DNA from: a virus
IMG/VR virus record: IMGVR_UViG_3300010401_000021
Span: 1-41,768 of that record
DNA length: 41,768 nt
Reading direction: 5' to 3' (one strand)
A model generated the notes under the pieces. That model did no database searches, was not told where the DNA came from, and saw only the letters and a list, made by a program, of their open reading frames with translations. A program made the position numbers and the translations under genes. Of the stretch, positions 14,160-22,182 are shown one piece after another (within the stretch, counting starts at the first letter, position 1; each line of letters opens with the position of its first letter).

Positions 14160-14338
14160 CCTGGACTCACGAGAAGCCCACCACACCGGGGTGGTACTGG
14201 TGGCGCTATGAGAGCGACACGCCAAGGTTTAATTGGGAAGTTCGATACATCACGAAATATGCGATAGACAAACAAACATTATTGGGCCAATTCGCAGGCC
14301 CCCTGGAACCCCCCGCCACGGACGGGAAGGAGCGGTAG
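14156..14338 (+). CDS. 60-aa hypothetical protein
   Basis: MTWTHEKPTTPGWYWWRYES, then a FAGPLEPPATDGKER end. The 'PTxPGWYWW' opening is frequent in small phage proteins of unknown role. Its last codons contain the boundary sequence that recurs near 14836. Confidence 0.55.
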   Translation: MTWTHEKPTTPGWYWWRYESDTPRFNWEVRYITKYAIDKQTLLGQFAGPLEPPATDGKER

Positions 14339-14339
14339 C

Positions 14340-14834
14340 ATGGGTGAGGTGATGCAGCGAGCCGCGACGATTTCTGAGTGTCAACGGTATCGATACAGCT
14401 TGCGGCGAACATGGGCGGAAGGGAAGGCGGTCGTGTGCTTCATCATGTTGAACCCTAGTACTGCTGATGCCGAGATTGACGATCCTACAATACGGCGCTG
14501 TATTGGCTTCGGGAAAGCCTGGAACTTCGACGCGCTGGAAGTGGTGAACCTGTTTGCGTTGAGGGCGACAAAGCCCATGGCGCTGCTGACTGCTAGTGAT
14601 CCTGTCGGCCCTGAGAATGACGAGGCTATTCTTATGGCAGCAGAAAGGTCACATCTAATCATCTGTGCTTGGGGTGCCGAGCTTCTAGCTGTTGATCGTG
14701 CGAAGCCTATTTTTGCCATGCTGAAACGCCATCCGCTCTACTGTGTTGGAGTTACGAAATCGTGCCGACCAAAACACCCACTCTATATTCGAGGCGATCA
14801 ACAACCTGTGCTGTGGAGAGGAGCTTTGCTATGA
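14340..14834 (+). CDS. DUF1643 family protein
   Basis: A 164-aa protein matching DUF1643 along its whole length: ISECQRYRYSLRRTWAEG, VVCFIMLNPSTADAEIDDPT, then FDALEVVNLFALRATKP, DPVGPENDEAI and HPLYI near the end. The function of the family is not established to my knowledge. It is widespread on phages and mobile elements, which fits its place here among accessory genes. Confidence 0.85.
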   Translation: MGEVMQRAATISECQRYRYSLRRTWAEGKAVVCFIMLNPSTADAEIDDPTIRRCIGFGKAWNFDALEVVNLFALRATKPMALLTASDPVGPENDEAILMAAERSHLIICAWGAELLAVDRAKPIFAMLKRHPLYCVGVTKSCRPKHPLYIRGDQQPVLWRGALL

Positions 14835-14867
14835 AGCCCACCCCCGCGACGGACACGGAGAGGGAGG

Positions 14868-15104
14868 ATGAGTAACCTTATTGGACCAACCACTTCAACA
14901 GAGTGCGTCGTGGATACGACAACCCAACCCCCCGCGAAGGGGCTGGCGGAACAGGTGAAAACTCTCAAGTTGAAATGTCCGTGTTCTGCGCAAAAACAAT
15001 TGTGGAGCAGTGATAAGGCGGCATGGCAAGCGTTTAAAAATAGCCGTCAAGCCTTCTGCCTCTACTGCGACACCTTCACCATTCACACATTGGATAGATC
15101 ATGA
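14868..15104 (+). CDS. 78-aa protein with a CxC...CxxC site
   Basis: A disordered N-terminus (TTSTECVVDTTTQPPAK) followed by LKLKCPCSAQKQLW and FCLYCDTFTIHTL, a likely zinc site. A GGGAGG stretch precedes the ATG. ATGA overlap with the next gene. Function unknown. Confidence 0.5.
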   Translation: MSNLIGPTTSTECVVDTTTQPPAKGLAEQVKTLKLKCPCSAQKQLWSSDKAAWQAFKNSRQAFCLYCDTFTIHTLDRS

Positions 15105-15427
15105 ACGATCCATTGGAACAGGCCATTCGTGAAGCCAGGAAGGCGCTGACGTGTATCTATCTTATTGCTGAAGAAGTCGTAGCTGATGACGTGAAGAATA
15201 AAATGGAGGATGTGTTTACTGCCATCATCCACGCCCTGGCGCAGCGGGAGCGGGAGGTGTGGGAGGAGGCGGCGAAGCTGGTATTGTCATTTGGTTCTCA
15301 TTCATCGAACCCCAACGATCCATCTGCGCCATGGGTGTGCTCACCAATTTATGAACAGTGTAAAGGGTTGGCGAAGGCGCTCCGTCAGCACGCCAAGGGG
15401 GTGGGATGGGGTACGAAAGAGGTATAG
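15101..15427 (+). CDS. 108-aa helical hypothetical protein
   Basis: MNDPLEQAIREARKALTCIY, then MEDVFTAIIHALAQREREVW and SPIYEQCKGLAKALRQHAKG. All-helical, with repeats of small charged heptads. Coupled to the previous gene by ATGA. Not recognised. Confidence 0.55.
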   Translation: MNDPLEQAIREARKALTCIYLIAEEVVADDVKNKMEDVFTAIIHALAQREREVWEEAAKLVLSFGSHSSNPNDPSAPWVCSPIYEQCKGLAKALRQHAKGVGWGTKEV

Positions 15428-15481
15428 ACAGGCTTGGTTGAATGGTTATGTGATAGGTGGGCAATTCACCAAGGAGGCGTT

Positions 15482-15679
15482 ATGCGACAATTATTCTGGT
15501 TTCTGCTCGGGGCCATTCTCGCCACCAGCGGTCTGACCTATGCCCAGTCCTCTTGGCAGCAACAGCAGCAAACGGATGCGCTGAACGGGATCTATAATAA
15601 CTCCCAATATCAGCGCCAGCAGCAGGAGATGAAGGAGCTCGGGACCTATCACAATCCCTATGCGAAGCCGCCGTGCTAG
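15482..15679 (+). CDS. Small secreted protein
   Basis: A 65-aa protein with a signal peptide (LFWFLLGAILATSGLTYA, cleavage after about residue 21) and a Gln/Asn-rich mature part. No lipobox. AAGGAGG lies 5 nt before the ATG. It ends the plus-strand operon, converging on the holin gene with overlapping stop codons. It might act in the periplasm during lysis or superinfection exclusion, but this is inference from location only. Confidence 0.6.
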   Translation: MRQLFWFLLGAILATSGLTYAQSSWQQQQQTDALNGIYNNSQYQRQQQEMKELGTYHNPYAKPPC

Positions 15680-16161
15680 GGCTTGGGCTGTATCGCTGAC
15701 GCGGGCACGGACTCCATGAGCATCTTATCCTTGTTCTGGCTGCTCTGTGTCGTGCCGAACCAGTAGCCCAGGACCGCAGTCAGGGCTGTAGACAGTGACC
15801 CAATGAGCAGCAACACGATCTCTCCGCCAGGCGCAGAAGTGGAGGGCAGACCTTTGAAGAAGATCACCCCAAGGACCCCATAGAAGCCTCCCACGATCAC
15901 GAGCGTCAGTATCCCAGGCCAGGGGCTCTTATTGGCCATCTGCATCTGCCGAGCCGATTGCACGTCGGTTATTTGGGCCTTATACGCATCTAATTGCATC
16001 TGCGCCAAGGCCAGCTTGAACTTCTGCGCATCCTCTGGAGACATATGAAACTGTTCGATCAGTTCATTGACGCCTTCAAAGACTGACGCGACAACCTTTT
16101 GCCCAGTTTCGCTAATCACCCCCGCTGGTGTGGTACCGCTGAGAAAGCTCCAGAACCCCAT
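15676..16161 (-). CDS. Holin, three-helix GTA-type
   Basis: A 161-aa protein with an amphipathic N-terminal half and two clear membrane helices: WPGILTLVIVGGFYGVLGVI and IVLLLIGSLSTALTAVLGYW. The ending WFGTTQSSQNKDKML is characteristic of the three-TM holins of gene-transfer agents and related phages. Holins collapse the inner membrane and let the endolysin reach the wall. It is the last gene of the late operon and lies with a second membrane protein and the endolysin. Confidence 0.85.
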   Translation of the reverse strand: MGFWSFLSGTTPAGVISETGQKVVASVFEGVNELIEQFHMSPEDAQKFKLALAQMQLDAYKAQITDVQSARQMQMANKSPWPGILTLVIVGGFYGVLGVIFFKGLPSTSAPGGEIVLLLIGSLSTALTAVLGYWFGTTQSSQNKDKMLMESVPASAIQPKP

Positions 16162-16169
16162 AGATCCTC

Positions 16170-16412
16170 CTAGTGTGCTTTAATCCACGTCACAAACCCC
16201 TGCCATGCCGCATACCCCGCCCCGATGGCTCCCACAATCCAGGCCATGAAAATCACGAAGTTCTTGAAGGCCGCGAAGAAGGCCGAGACTGGCGTGATGA
16301 ATGCCACGATCTGGATCAGCAGGACATTTTGATCGGCTAAGATTTTATTTTGGAGTTTCAGGACTTCCATGAAATCCTTCTGGTCTTGCCGTCGCTCTCG
16401 TGATTCTTCCAT
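16170..16412 (-). CDS. Second holin-like membrane protein
   Basis: An 80-aa protein with a charged N-terminus, a helix (VLKLQNKILADQNVLLIQIV) and hydrophobic segments FITPVSAFFAAFKNFVIFMA and IVGAIGAGYAAWQGFV. It may be a holin or antiholin partner of the 161-aa holin. Its ATG follows the stop of the zinc-finger gene directly. Confidence 0.6.
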   Translation of the reverse strand: MEESRERRQDQKDFMEVLKLQNKILADQNVLLIQIVAFITPVSAFFAAFKNFVIFMAWIVGAIGAGYAAWQGFVTWIKAH

Positions 16413-16535
16413 TCATCTGTGCGCCTTTCGTGGTGCAGATGGACGAAGCGGACACTGATACTGGACATGCTGAAAGATATCCTTGGGGATATAGGCTCTG
16501 CCGCAATAGGGACATTTCGCGGTGCGCATGCTCAT
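16413..16535 (-). CDS. 40-aa zinc-finger protein in the lysis cassette
   Basis: CPYCGRAYIPKDIFQHVQYQ then CP. The CxxC-x11-H-x4-C spacing is a single zinc finger. Its ATG overlaps the endolysin stop by ATGA and its stop abuts the next start, so it is clearly part of the cassette. Role unknown. Confidence 0.55.
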   Translation of the reverse strand: MSMRTAKCPYCGRAYIPKDIFQHVQYQCPLRPSAPRKAHR

Positions 16536-16978
16536 ACTTCCACATCCATATCCAGGTTGTAGAAGTTCAGCCGGCCAATCTTGCCCACAAAACGCTCAGG
16601 GTGTTCCCTGGCCCACTTCGGCCTGAGATCGCCTTGCAGGGAGTCGTCATAATATGAATCGATGCCTTTAAGCGGCGAGTTATAGACCCCACGCACGACC
16701 ATCTCAGCCAAGCTCAGGCAGTCCTCAAAGACATGATCGTCGGCCTTCGGCCAGGTCGTGAGCTGCTTATCGTTCGGATCAGTCAGCGAACTGTATTGCC
16801 ATTTCTTGGTCAGGACACTGATAATGTCTGTACCCCACCATCCTGGCTTGGCGATACGATTCTTGACCGTATGGGCCACGGCAATCTGCGCCTCGTGCGG
16901 CTCGCCCCTGGCTTCACGATAGATCGTGAGCGCCAGCAAGGTAATTTCATAGAAGTTCCAGGAGACCAGTTCTTTCAT
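16532..16978 (-). CDS. SleB-type cell-wall hydrolase (endolysin)
   Basis: A 148-aa enzyme of the SleB/Hydrolase_2 family, recognisable by LALTIYREARGEPHEAQIAV, AHTVKNRIAKPGWWG and WQYSSL. The glutamate in YREARGE is the likely catalytic acid of this lytic transglycosylase-like fold. It has no signal peptide, so it needs the holins to reach the wall. I start at the ATG at 16978, which shares a base with the preceding stop (TAATG); a GTG three codons earlier also exists. Confidence 0.85.
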   Translation of the reverse strand: MKELVSWNFYEITLLALTIYREARGEPHEAQIAVAHTVKNRIAKPGWWGTDIISVLTKKWQYSSLTDPNDKQLTTWPKADDHVFEDCLSLAEMVVRGVYNSPLKGIDSYYDDSLQGDLRPKWAREHPERFVGKIGRLNFYNLDMDVEV

Positions 16979-17130
16979 TAGCGACACGCCTGCAAGGGGC
17001 CTTCCCGCTGCTCCATTAGCAAGATCGCATTCCTCGTCAGACAGACATTCTCCACATGCTCATGGCCCCAACCCATAAAGCCACCCCACCCAGTGAAGAT
17101 CAGAATTGCAATCAAGATCCAGGCAAACAT
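16978..17130 (-). CDS. 50-aa membrane protein, spanin-like position
   Basis: One N-terminal membrane helix (FAWILIAILIFTGWGGFMGW) and a short soluble tail with two cysteines (VENVCLTRNAILLMEQREGP). It precedes the endolysin by a TAATG overlap. Topology and location resemble a small inner-membrane spanin or lysis regulator, but it is short for a spanin. Confidence 0.5.
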   Translation of the reverse strand: MFAWILIAILIFTGWGGFMGWGHEHVENVCLTRNAILLMEQREGPLQACR

Positions 17131-17131
17131 C

Positions 17132-17875
17132 TTAGGCCGTCGCCATATAGGACATGGTGAAATAAATGCTGGTGCTATTGGCTAATACCGTGGTCAAGCT
17201 AGGACTGGCTGTGGCTGCCGTAATCGCATAGAGGTTGACGCTCGTGCCTCCTCCTCCCGCGTAGGCGATCACATTGTAAAATGTAGATGCGCCAGTATCC
17301 CATCGGACTTGCCCGGTGCTATTGGCCGCCGTAGTAAATGGCAAGCCGGTGATCGTATTGATTGACCCCGTGCCAATGGCATTAATCGTGAGCGTGCACC
17401 CAATCATGACCAGTTTCCCCACTTTGACGTAGGTCCCGCTTTGTAGCGTATAGGTGGCATTGCCACCGATTGAGGGCGTCCAGGTGCCTTCTTCATAGTC
17501 ATCCAGGGTATTCACGCCAGCGCTGGGTGCTTGGGTGGCAGGGAAAGCAATCTGTCCACTCGTGAGTGTGACGGCACCGGATGAGATGGTTGGACTGGTG
17601 ATCGTGGGGGAGGAAATCGTCGGACTGGCAATCGTCGGCGTGCCACCAAGGGTATAGGTCCCTGAGGCTGATCCTGACAGCACGGGGGCGCTAATGGCTG
17701 GCGCGGTCAGTGTGAGTCCCGTCAAGGTCAGCGTTGAAAGCCCCGCGTTAATGATGGCGCCAATATCGATCTGCGAGAGCATGACCACCCGGCCATCGGC
17801 CAGCGTCACTTCAAATGTCCCAGTGCCAAAGCTGCAATCTTCTTTCCCAATTGGACTGAAGCGTATCGTTTCCAT
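17132..17875 (-). CDS. Tail fibre / receptor-binding protein
   Basis: A 247-aa fibre-like protein. The N-terminus (FSPIGKEDCSFGTGTFEVTL) is followed by a beta-rich shaft with tandem SPTI/PTI units (PTIASPTISSPTITSPTISS) and the widespread phage fibre element NTLDDYEEGTWTPSIGG, ending in a Gly/Thr/Ser beta domain. The likely role is host recognition at the tail tip. It is the last virion gene before lysis. Confidence 0.7.
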   Translation of the reverse strand: METIRFSPIGKEDCSFGTGTFEVTLADGRVVMLSQIDIGAIINAGLSTLTLTGLTLTAPAISAPVLSGSASGTYTLGGTPTIASPTISSPTITSPTISSGAVTLTSGQIAFPATQAPSAGVNTLDDYEEGTWTPSIGGNATYTLQSGTYVKVGKLVMIGCTLTINAIGTGSINTITGLPFTTAANSTGQVRWDTGASTFYNVIAYAGGGGTSVNLYAITAATASPSLTTVLANSTSIYFTMSYMATA

Positions 17876-17876
17876 G

Positions 17877-19205
17877 TTAGTGCGTCATCCTCGTGCCGGG
17901 TTGTGCCTGGGTGGCGGTCATAAAGGAACTCAGAATGGACAGCGCCTTATGGGTCAATGTGCCCTGGTTGCTTTCGAGCAGGGCTCGCATGAGGGCTCTC
18001 CCTGGTGTCGTCGTGAGTGCATAGCTGATGACTTGTGGGGCGCCTGCTGCGATGCCTCCGGCAATCGAGGACATCGTCGGATCTCCGGTGGCGTACAAGG
18101 TACCCGCTCCCACCAATCCCGCTCGCCCGACCGCACGCCCTGATCCAAACTGCCCAGGCGGTGGCAGGTTGGGAATCTTGAGCAGCATGGAGGTCGTAGC
18201 CTTGAGATCGTCCTGTTGGTCCTGTGGCAGCCCTCGAATACGCTTATCGTTCTTCAAGTGCTGCATCAGCCCCTTGGCATTCACGTACTCCAAGCCGGTA
18301 TTCTGTTGCGGTTGCACGATCTTTCTCGCAATATGGTCGGCCAATTCATCGCGCGTCATTTCGAGCTTGGAGGCTTGCGTGGCCGCTTTGAGCATATCGG
18401 CAGCGGGGGTGCCTCCACCCTTGACCGCTTCATCGAGATCGCGCTCAAGGGAGGCAAAGAGTTGCTTATTCGCCGCCTGACTGGACTTCGGCTTGGTGGT
18501 ATCAAAGGCACTATCCCGGCCAAAACGAGACTTGAGTGATTGAAAGGCTTCAATAGGGATGCCGTCAGGATTCGTTTCCGCCAGGTGCTTCGCTTCTTCA
18601 GCCAGCTTCAACACTGAGGAATCCCTGGACGATTCAATGGGCACGCGCATTTCGCGTTCCAGAATGTCCTTTGATGTCTGGAGCAAATGTTTCTGTGGAA
18701 TCAAAATCGGCCCCATCCCTTGCTTCGCCCCGTCATCACTCATCTGCTTGAGCATCGTGAACAGTTCTTGCGAGGTGCCAGACGTCTCAATGCTCTTCCC
18801 GGCCATCTGCTTGGCCATGTTGGCGCCGAGGGCTTGTAGCTCCACTGCCGCCCCGGGGATGCGGGCAATCCCAGCCTTCGCGGCACCGATCGCGCCACGA
18901 ATCGCCGGAGGGGCCACTGCCGCCATGCCGATATTCGTCAAGCTCGGTTCGGTGATACCAAGCAATTGGTTCGCGCCTTCCCCTAATGCCCCGCCAATGG
19001 ACTCGCCCGCCATCGCGCCAGGGATCGTCATCCCAAACGGCGTCCCTAGCCCGCCACCAAACGCCCCACCGATGATATTGCCCCCAGTCGGTAGCACCGC
19101 CTCATCCACTGATTGCAACCAGCCAGGCTTGGCCTGCTGCTCTTGCATCACCTCGGTAAAGGCCTGCTGATCGAGCTGCTGTTTCTGCTCAGGGCTGAGC
19201 GGCAT
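17877..19205 (-). CDS. Internal virion / DNA-ejection protein
   Basis: A 442-aa protein. Residues 40-125 are Gly/Ala-rich and amphipathic (GGNIIGGAFGGGLGTPFGM, PGAMAGESIGGALGEGANQL), followed by a helical domain (DILEREMRVPIESSRDSSVL, LKSRFGRDSAFDTTKPKS) and a second Gly-rich hydrophobic end. This resembles the ejection proteins of podoviruses (such as P22 gp16), which cross the envelope with the DNA. The identity is inferred from composition and order, downstream of the tail hub and next to a second ejection-type protein. A GGGGGG stretch precedes the ATG. Confidence 0.6.
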   Translation of the reverse strand: MPLSPEQKQQLDQQAFTEVMQEQQAKPGWLQSVDEAVLPTGGNIIGGAFGGGLGTPFGMTIPGAMAGESIGGALGEGANQLLGITEPSLTNIGMAAVAPPAIRGAIGAAKAGIARIPGAAVELQALGANMAKQMAGKSIETSGTSQELFTMLKQMSDDGAKQGMGPILIPQKHLLQTSKDILEREMRVPIESSRDSSVLKLAEEAKHLAETNPDGIPIEAFQSLKSRFGRDSAFDTTKPKSSQAANKQLFASLERDLDEAVKGGGTPAADMLKAATQASKLEMTRDELADHIARKIVQPQQNTGLEYVNAKGLMQHLKNDKRIRGLPQDQQDDLKATTSMLLKIPNLPPPGQFGSGRAVGRAGLVGAGTLYATGDPTMSSIAGGIAAGAPQVISYALTTTPGRALMRALLESNQGTLTHKALSILSSFMTATQAQPGTRMTH

Positions 19206-20622
19206 GCGCCCCCCCTTTCATGGTCTGTCGTAACTTCTGCTTTTGCTCCTCCAGATAGGCCTTCGCTTCATCGGGTTTGGCCATGGGTTTCTTGATGGCA
19301 GGATGGGCCGTTTTCGAGACCTGGCTAATATCCACCTTCGTTTCCTTGAGAATGTCCTTGAAGAGATCGGCGTGCTGCTCCATGTTCTGCACGGTCGCTT
19401 CATACTTGCCTTCCCAGGTCTGAGGTGGATCATTCTCACTGGGAATTTGCTTCAAAATACGATCCTGCTCATTGGAACTCATCGCCGATCCGGTAATAGC
19501 TTTAATGATCTTGTTACGGAACGCGGCGCCTTCGGCTCTGAATTGCGATTCCTCAGGCGTCAGGGGTTCGACGCCTGCCGTGCCGCCAAAGGCTTGCCGA
19601 AGTTGACCGGCACGCCCACGGACGGGACCGACATATTCAGGTTTATAGAGGTTGCCAAGCCTTGAGAGCGATTGCAGGGAGGAGGCATTCTCGGTCAGCT
19701 TTTCGCGTTCTTGAGGGGTGGGAGGCTTAATAACGTCGGCTTTCCCTTGTGCGGAGATTTGGGCAATCTCTTCCTTGTCTTTTTTGAGCCGGGCGTTCAC
19801 TTTGGTTTGTTCTTGCTGCGATAGGGTCAAATAGTCCTTGCCGTACAATTCATGGGCGAGGCGGTTTTCATCTGAGACGGTGAGCGGACTCTTCGGCGTC
19901 TCTTCCTTGGCTGGTCCAGAGAAAATCTGCTTGCCTGTGGATGGATCAAAGAGCACATCCCCAGGTCCGACCTTAATCGGGTTCGGCTCCTTGGCTTGTC
20001 CTGGCGCAAAGAGTTGCGGGGCTTGCCCTGGCGTATTCGCATAAATCGGTTTGGTGGGATCAAATTGGTTATAGGTCGTCTGTGGTGGATTCATCACCCG
20101 CGCCATAATGGCCGAGACCGTGTTCGGGTCGCCGCTTTGCAGGGCGGCAGAGATGAACGAGCGGGCCTCTGGGGAATAGCCTGATAGGATTGAATCCATA
20201 GGCGATGGCCCCTCTGTCGTCTGTCCTGGAATGACAGATTGGGTTGGCTGGAGACTATTGCTCTGAACAATGGGAATCGAGGGTTGAGATCCTTCTCCGC
20301 CAAAATTAATGTTGGAGGGTGTCATGCCGACAGAGGGACCGCCTTGGAGTTCATTGACATCCCAAGTCCCACTGGGTAGTTCAGCTTGCGTAGCCGGAAA
20401 GGTGCCCCCCGTGCCTGGCACATCAGGCACGGCTTGATCGGGCGTCGTCGTCACTTTCGGCTGCGTCATGGTCTTGAGCAAGGTATGGAACTGCTTCACC
20501 TGATCGGCCTGCGCCTTCATATGATCAGTCTGTGCCTGCAAATGCTCCATCTGCGCTTTATGCAAGCGATTCTCTTGCGCCTGCTGAATCCCACCCGCGA
20601 CCCCTTGCAGAAAGGACCCCAT
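19189..20622 (-). CDS. Second ejection-type structural protein
   Basis: A 477-aa protein starting MGSFLQGVAGGIQQAQENRL, then coiled coil (KAQMEHLQAQTDHMKAQADQ), a long Pro/Gln/Ser-rich middle and a helical C-terminus. No enzyme motif. Together with the 442-aa protein and two short Gly/Gln-rich proteins upstream it makes up an ejection module. The AGGAGG site precedes the ATG, which overlaps the previous stop by TAATG. Confidence 0.55.
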   Translation of the reverse strand: MGSFLQGVAGGIQQAQENRLHKAQMEHLQAQTDHMKAQADQVKQFHTLLKTMTQPKVTTTPDQAVPDVPGTGGTFPATQAELPSGTWDVNELQGGPSVGMTPSNINFGGEGSQPSIPIVQSNSLQPTQSVIPGQTTEGPSPMDSILSGYSPEARSFISAALQSGDPNTVSAIMARVMNPPQTTYNQFDPTKPIYANTPGQAPQLFAPGQAKEPNPIKVGPGDVLFDPSTGKQIFSGPAKEETPKSPLTVSDENRLAHELYGKDYLTLSQQEQTKVNARLKKDKEEIAQISAQGKADVIKPPTPQEREKLTENASSLQSLSRLGNLYKPEYVGPVRGRAGQLRQAFGGTAGVEPLTPEESQFRAEGAAFRNKIIKAITGSAMSSNEQDRILKQIPSENDPPQTWEGKYEATVQNMEQHADLFKDILKETKVDISQVSKTAHPAIKKPMAKPDEAKAYLEEQKQKLRQTMKGGAHAAQP

Positions 20623-20882
20623 TAGAGTCCTCCTAAGAGTCTGGCAATGGGTAAATTGCGTAACCCACTCATCATCATGTTCTGGAGTGAGATCCCGCCC
20701 TGAGGCAGTTGTGGCCCTTGCGTGGGGCCTTCCATGGTGGGCGCGGTCGGCGTCGCGCTCCCGGAACGATTCCCAATCATTTGCTGCATGAGCCCGGTCA
20801 TGAATTGATTATGCTGTTTCTGCTGCTGGAGTTGATTGACCGAATCGACTCCTCCCGCTAATCCTGAGCCAAAGGCTCCCAT
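20622..20882 (-). CDS. 86-aa Gln/Gly-rich structural protein
   Basis: MGAFGSGLAGGVDSVNQLQQ, then MTGLMQQMIGN and a Pro/Thr linker. The opening mirrors that of the 477-aa protein (MGSFLQGVAGGI), suggesting related N-terminal anchors. GGAGG lies before the ATG at 20882. Confidence 0.5.
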   Translation of the reverse strand: MGAFGSGLAGGVDSVNQLQQQKQHNQFMTGLMQQMIGNRSGSATPTAPTMEGPTQGPQLPQGGISLQNMMMSGLRNLPIARLLGGL

Positions 20883-20892
20883 AGGCTCCTCC

Positions 20893-21381
20893 CTAGACAA
20901 AGGCGGCTTTCCCCGCCATGCCCGCTAATTGTCCCAAGCCACCCTGAAAGGCTTGATTCTGCGCGATACGCTGGCCTCCCAAATTCGTGAGATTCCCAGC
21001 GGCATTGCCTAAGCCTCCGAGCCCAACCGACGAGCCGCCCAAGGCTTGCCCAAAGAGTTGGTTCCGGAGATTACTGATCATGTTTTGACGCGCCATTTGA
21101 CCTTGGAGCACATTGTTGGCGAGCAGGCTGTTGAGCTGCCCCCCGCGCGCGCCGGTATCGAGAATGCCTTGATTCGCCGTCGCCTGCTGTCCCGCAAGAT
21201 CCTGGAGTGGTCCAGTCAGGCTGAGTGAGGGCGGTAATTGCCCATTTTTGAGAAAGTCCCCCAATTGCCCATAGGCCGTCGAACCTGTTTTGGCTGGGCC
21301 GGAGGCATATTGGGCCAGGAGGTTCGAGAGGCCGCCCGATTGCCCGCTCTGTTCAGAGCCCTTCCGAAATGTGTTGCCCAT
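20893..21381 (-). CDS. Gly/Gln/Asn-rich ejection-module protein
   Basis: A 162-aa protein (MGNTFRKGSEQSGQSGGLSN, then ARGGQLNSLLANNVLQGQMA and a Gly/Leu-rich end). Its low-complexity amphipathic make-up resembles small podovirus internal proteins. I start at the ATG at 21381, with a GGGGTGA site. An in-frame ATG at 21405 lies in the U-tract of a terminator hairpin and would be a wrong start. Confidence 0.55.
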   Translation of the reverse strand: MGNTFRKGSEQSGQSGGLSNLLAQYASGPAKTGSTAYGQLGDFLKNGQLPPSLSLTGPLQDLAGQQATANQGILDTGARGGQLNSLLANNVLQGQMARQNMISNLRNQLFGQALGGSSVGLGGLGNAAGNLTNLGGQRIAQNQAFQGGLGQLAGMAGKAAFV

Positions 21382-21392
21382 AATCACCCCAT

Positions 21393-21450
21393 AAAAAAAG
21401 GCCATGCGCTCTCCAGGAAGAGCGACAGAGCCTCGGGGTGTCCGGTCGGC
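21393..21450 (-). terminator. Terminator element A (conserved GCCGACCG leader plus hairpin)
   Basis: On the minus strand, 11 nt after the GNAT stop: GCCGACCG (21450-21443), 7 nt, CGAGGC, then an apical stem CGCTCT/AGAGCG, closing GGCCT and seven Ts. This is a good intrinsic terminator. The conserved leader is shared with elements B (36322) and C (32959). Confidence 0.75.
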
Positions 21451-21461
21451 AAAAATGACGG

Positions 21462-22070
21462 TTACGCTAGTGTGTCAAAGTGCTCCTTCATCAGGCGAAA
21501 GATGCGCACATCGTGCGAGACCCCCTGCACCATGGCAAAGCCAGGCAAGACCGCCATGCGCTGAAAGCCCACTTCGGTGATCAGACTCGCCGCCTGTGGC
21601 CACGGCGTCACGCCCCAGATCGACTGCAGGCCCATCTCACGAAATCCATACGTGCAGAACAGGCGCACGGCTTCACTGGCAGCACGCCCTCGATAGGCCG
21701 GGGCCATAAAGACACTGCCAATCCCGCGCACGCCAGGAATCACATCATCCATCCAGAGAAATCCGGCCAGTTCGTCCCGCTGCGTCGATTCCATTATGAA
21801 CAACTGTCGCCCGCTCTCCTCACCAAAATAATGGCAGAAGTGCTCCAGGTCTCCATGCCGTGATTCCGTCTCATGCAGTCCCCAGAAGAGCTGATGGAAG
21901 GCGTCAGCCTTCGCCACCATTAACCAGAGCCGATAGAGGCAGTCCTTTGTATAGGCCCCGCGCAAATAGGGCCAGAGCCGCACATGCCGCCCAATATAGC
22001 GGTCCAGCGGGTTAGCTGGTAAGTCCGCTATCGCCCCAGCAGTGGAGGAGCTGTTGGTTGATATCGACAT
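21462..22070 (-). CDS. GNAT acetyltransferase-like protein
   Basis: A 202-aa protein whose C-terminal half has the GNAT core: GIGSVFMAPAYRGRAASEAV (the V-x-P-x-x-R-G-x-A acetyl-CoA loop), LFCTYGFREMGLQSIWGVT and GFQRMAVLPG. GNATs occur in many phage structural operons; the substrate is unknown and may be a virion or host protein. The N-terminus overlaps the 56-aa gene by 113 nt, and the ribosome-binding site is weak. Confidence 0.75.
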   Translation of the reverse strand: MSISTNSSSTAGAIADLPANPLDRYIGRHVRLWPYLRGAYTKDCLYRLWLMVAKADAFHQLFWGLHETESRHGDLEHFCHYFGEESGRQLFIMESTQRDELAGFLWMDDVIPGVRGIGSVFMAPAYRGRAASEAVRLFCTYGFREMGLQSIWGVTPWPQAASLITEVGFQRMAVLPGFAMVQGVSHDVRIFRLMKEHFDTLA

Positions 22071-22182
22071 ATTTCCAATCCTTCACCTTGCTCAGATCAT
22101 CGCCAATCTTCCGCAGTCGATCATTGAGAATGGGGACCGTATTCTCTCGAATATAGAGTGTGCCTGTAGGAATCGCACTCAT
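22012..22182 (-). CDS. 56-aa hypothetical protein
   Basis: MSAIPTGTLYIRENTVPILN, then DDLSKVKDWKYVDINQQLLH. A short coiled-coil or helical protein coupled to the tail-hub gene by TAATG. It overlaps the GNAT start extensively. Possibly a small tail accessory protein. Confidence 0.5.
   Translation of the reverse strand: MSAIPTGTLYIRENTVPILNDRLRKIGDDLSKVKDWKYVDINQQLLHCWGDSGLTS

Noticed and set aside
14831-14875. 14-codon ORF (MKPTPATDTEREDE) overlapping the DUF1643 stop
   Set aside because: Too short to support; it reads the recurring boundary sequence and is more likely a leftover of gene exchange.
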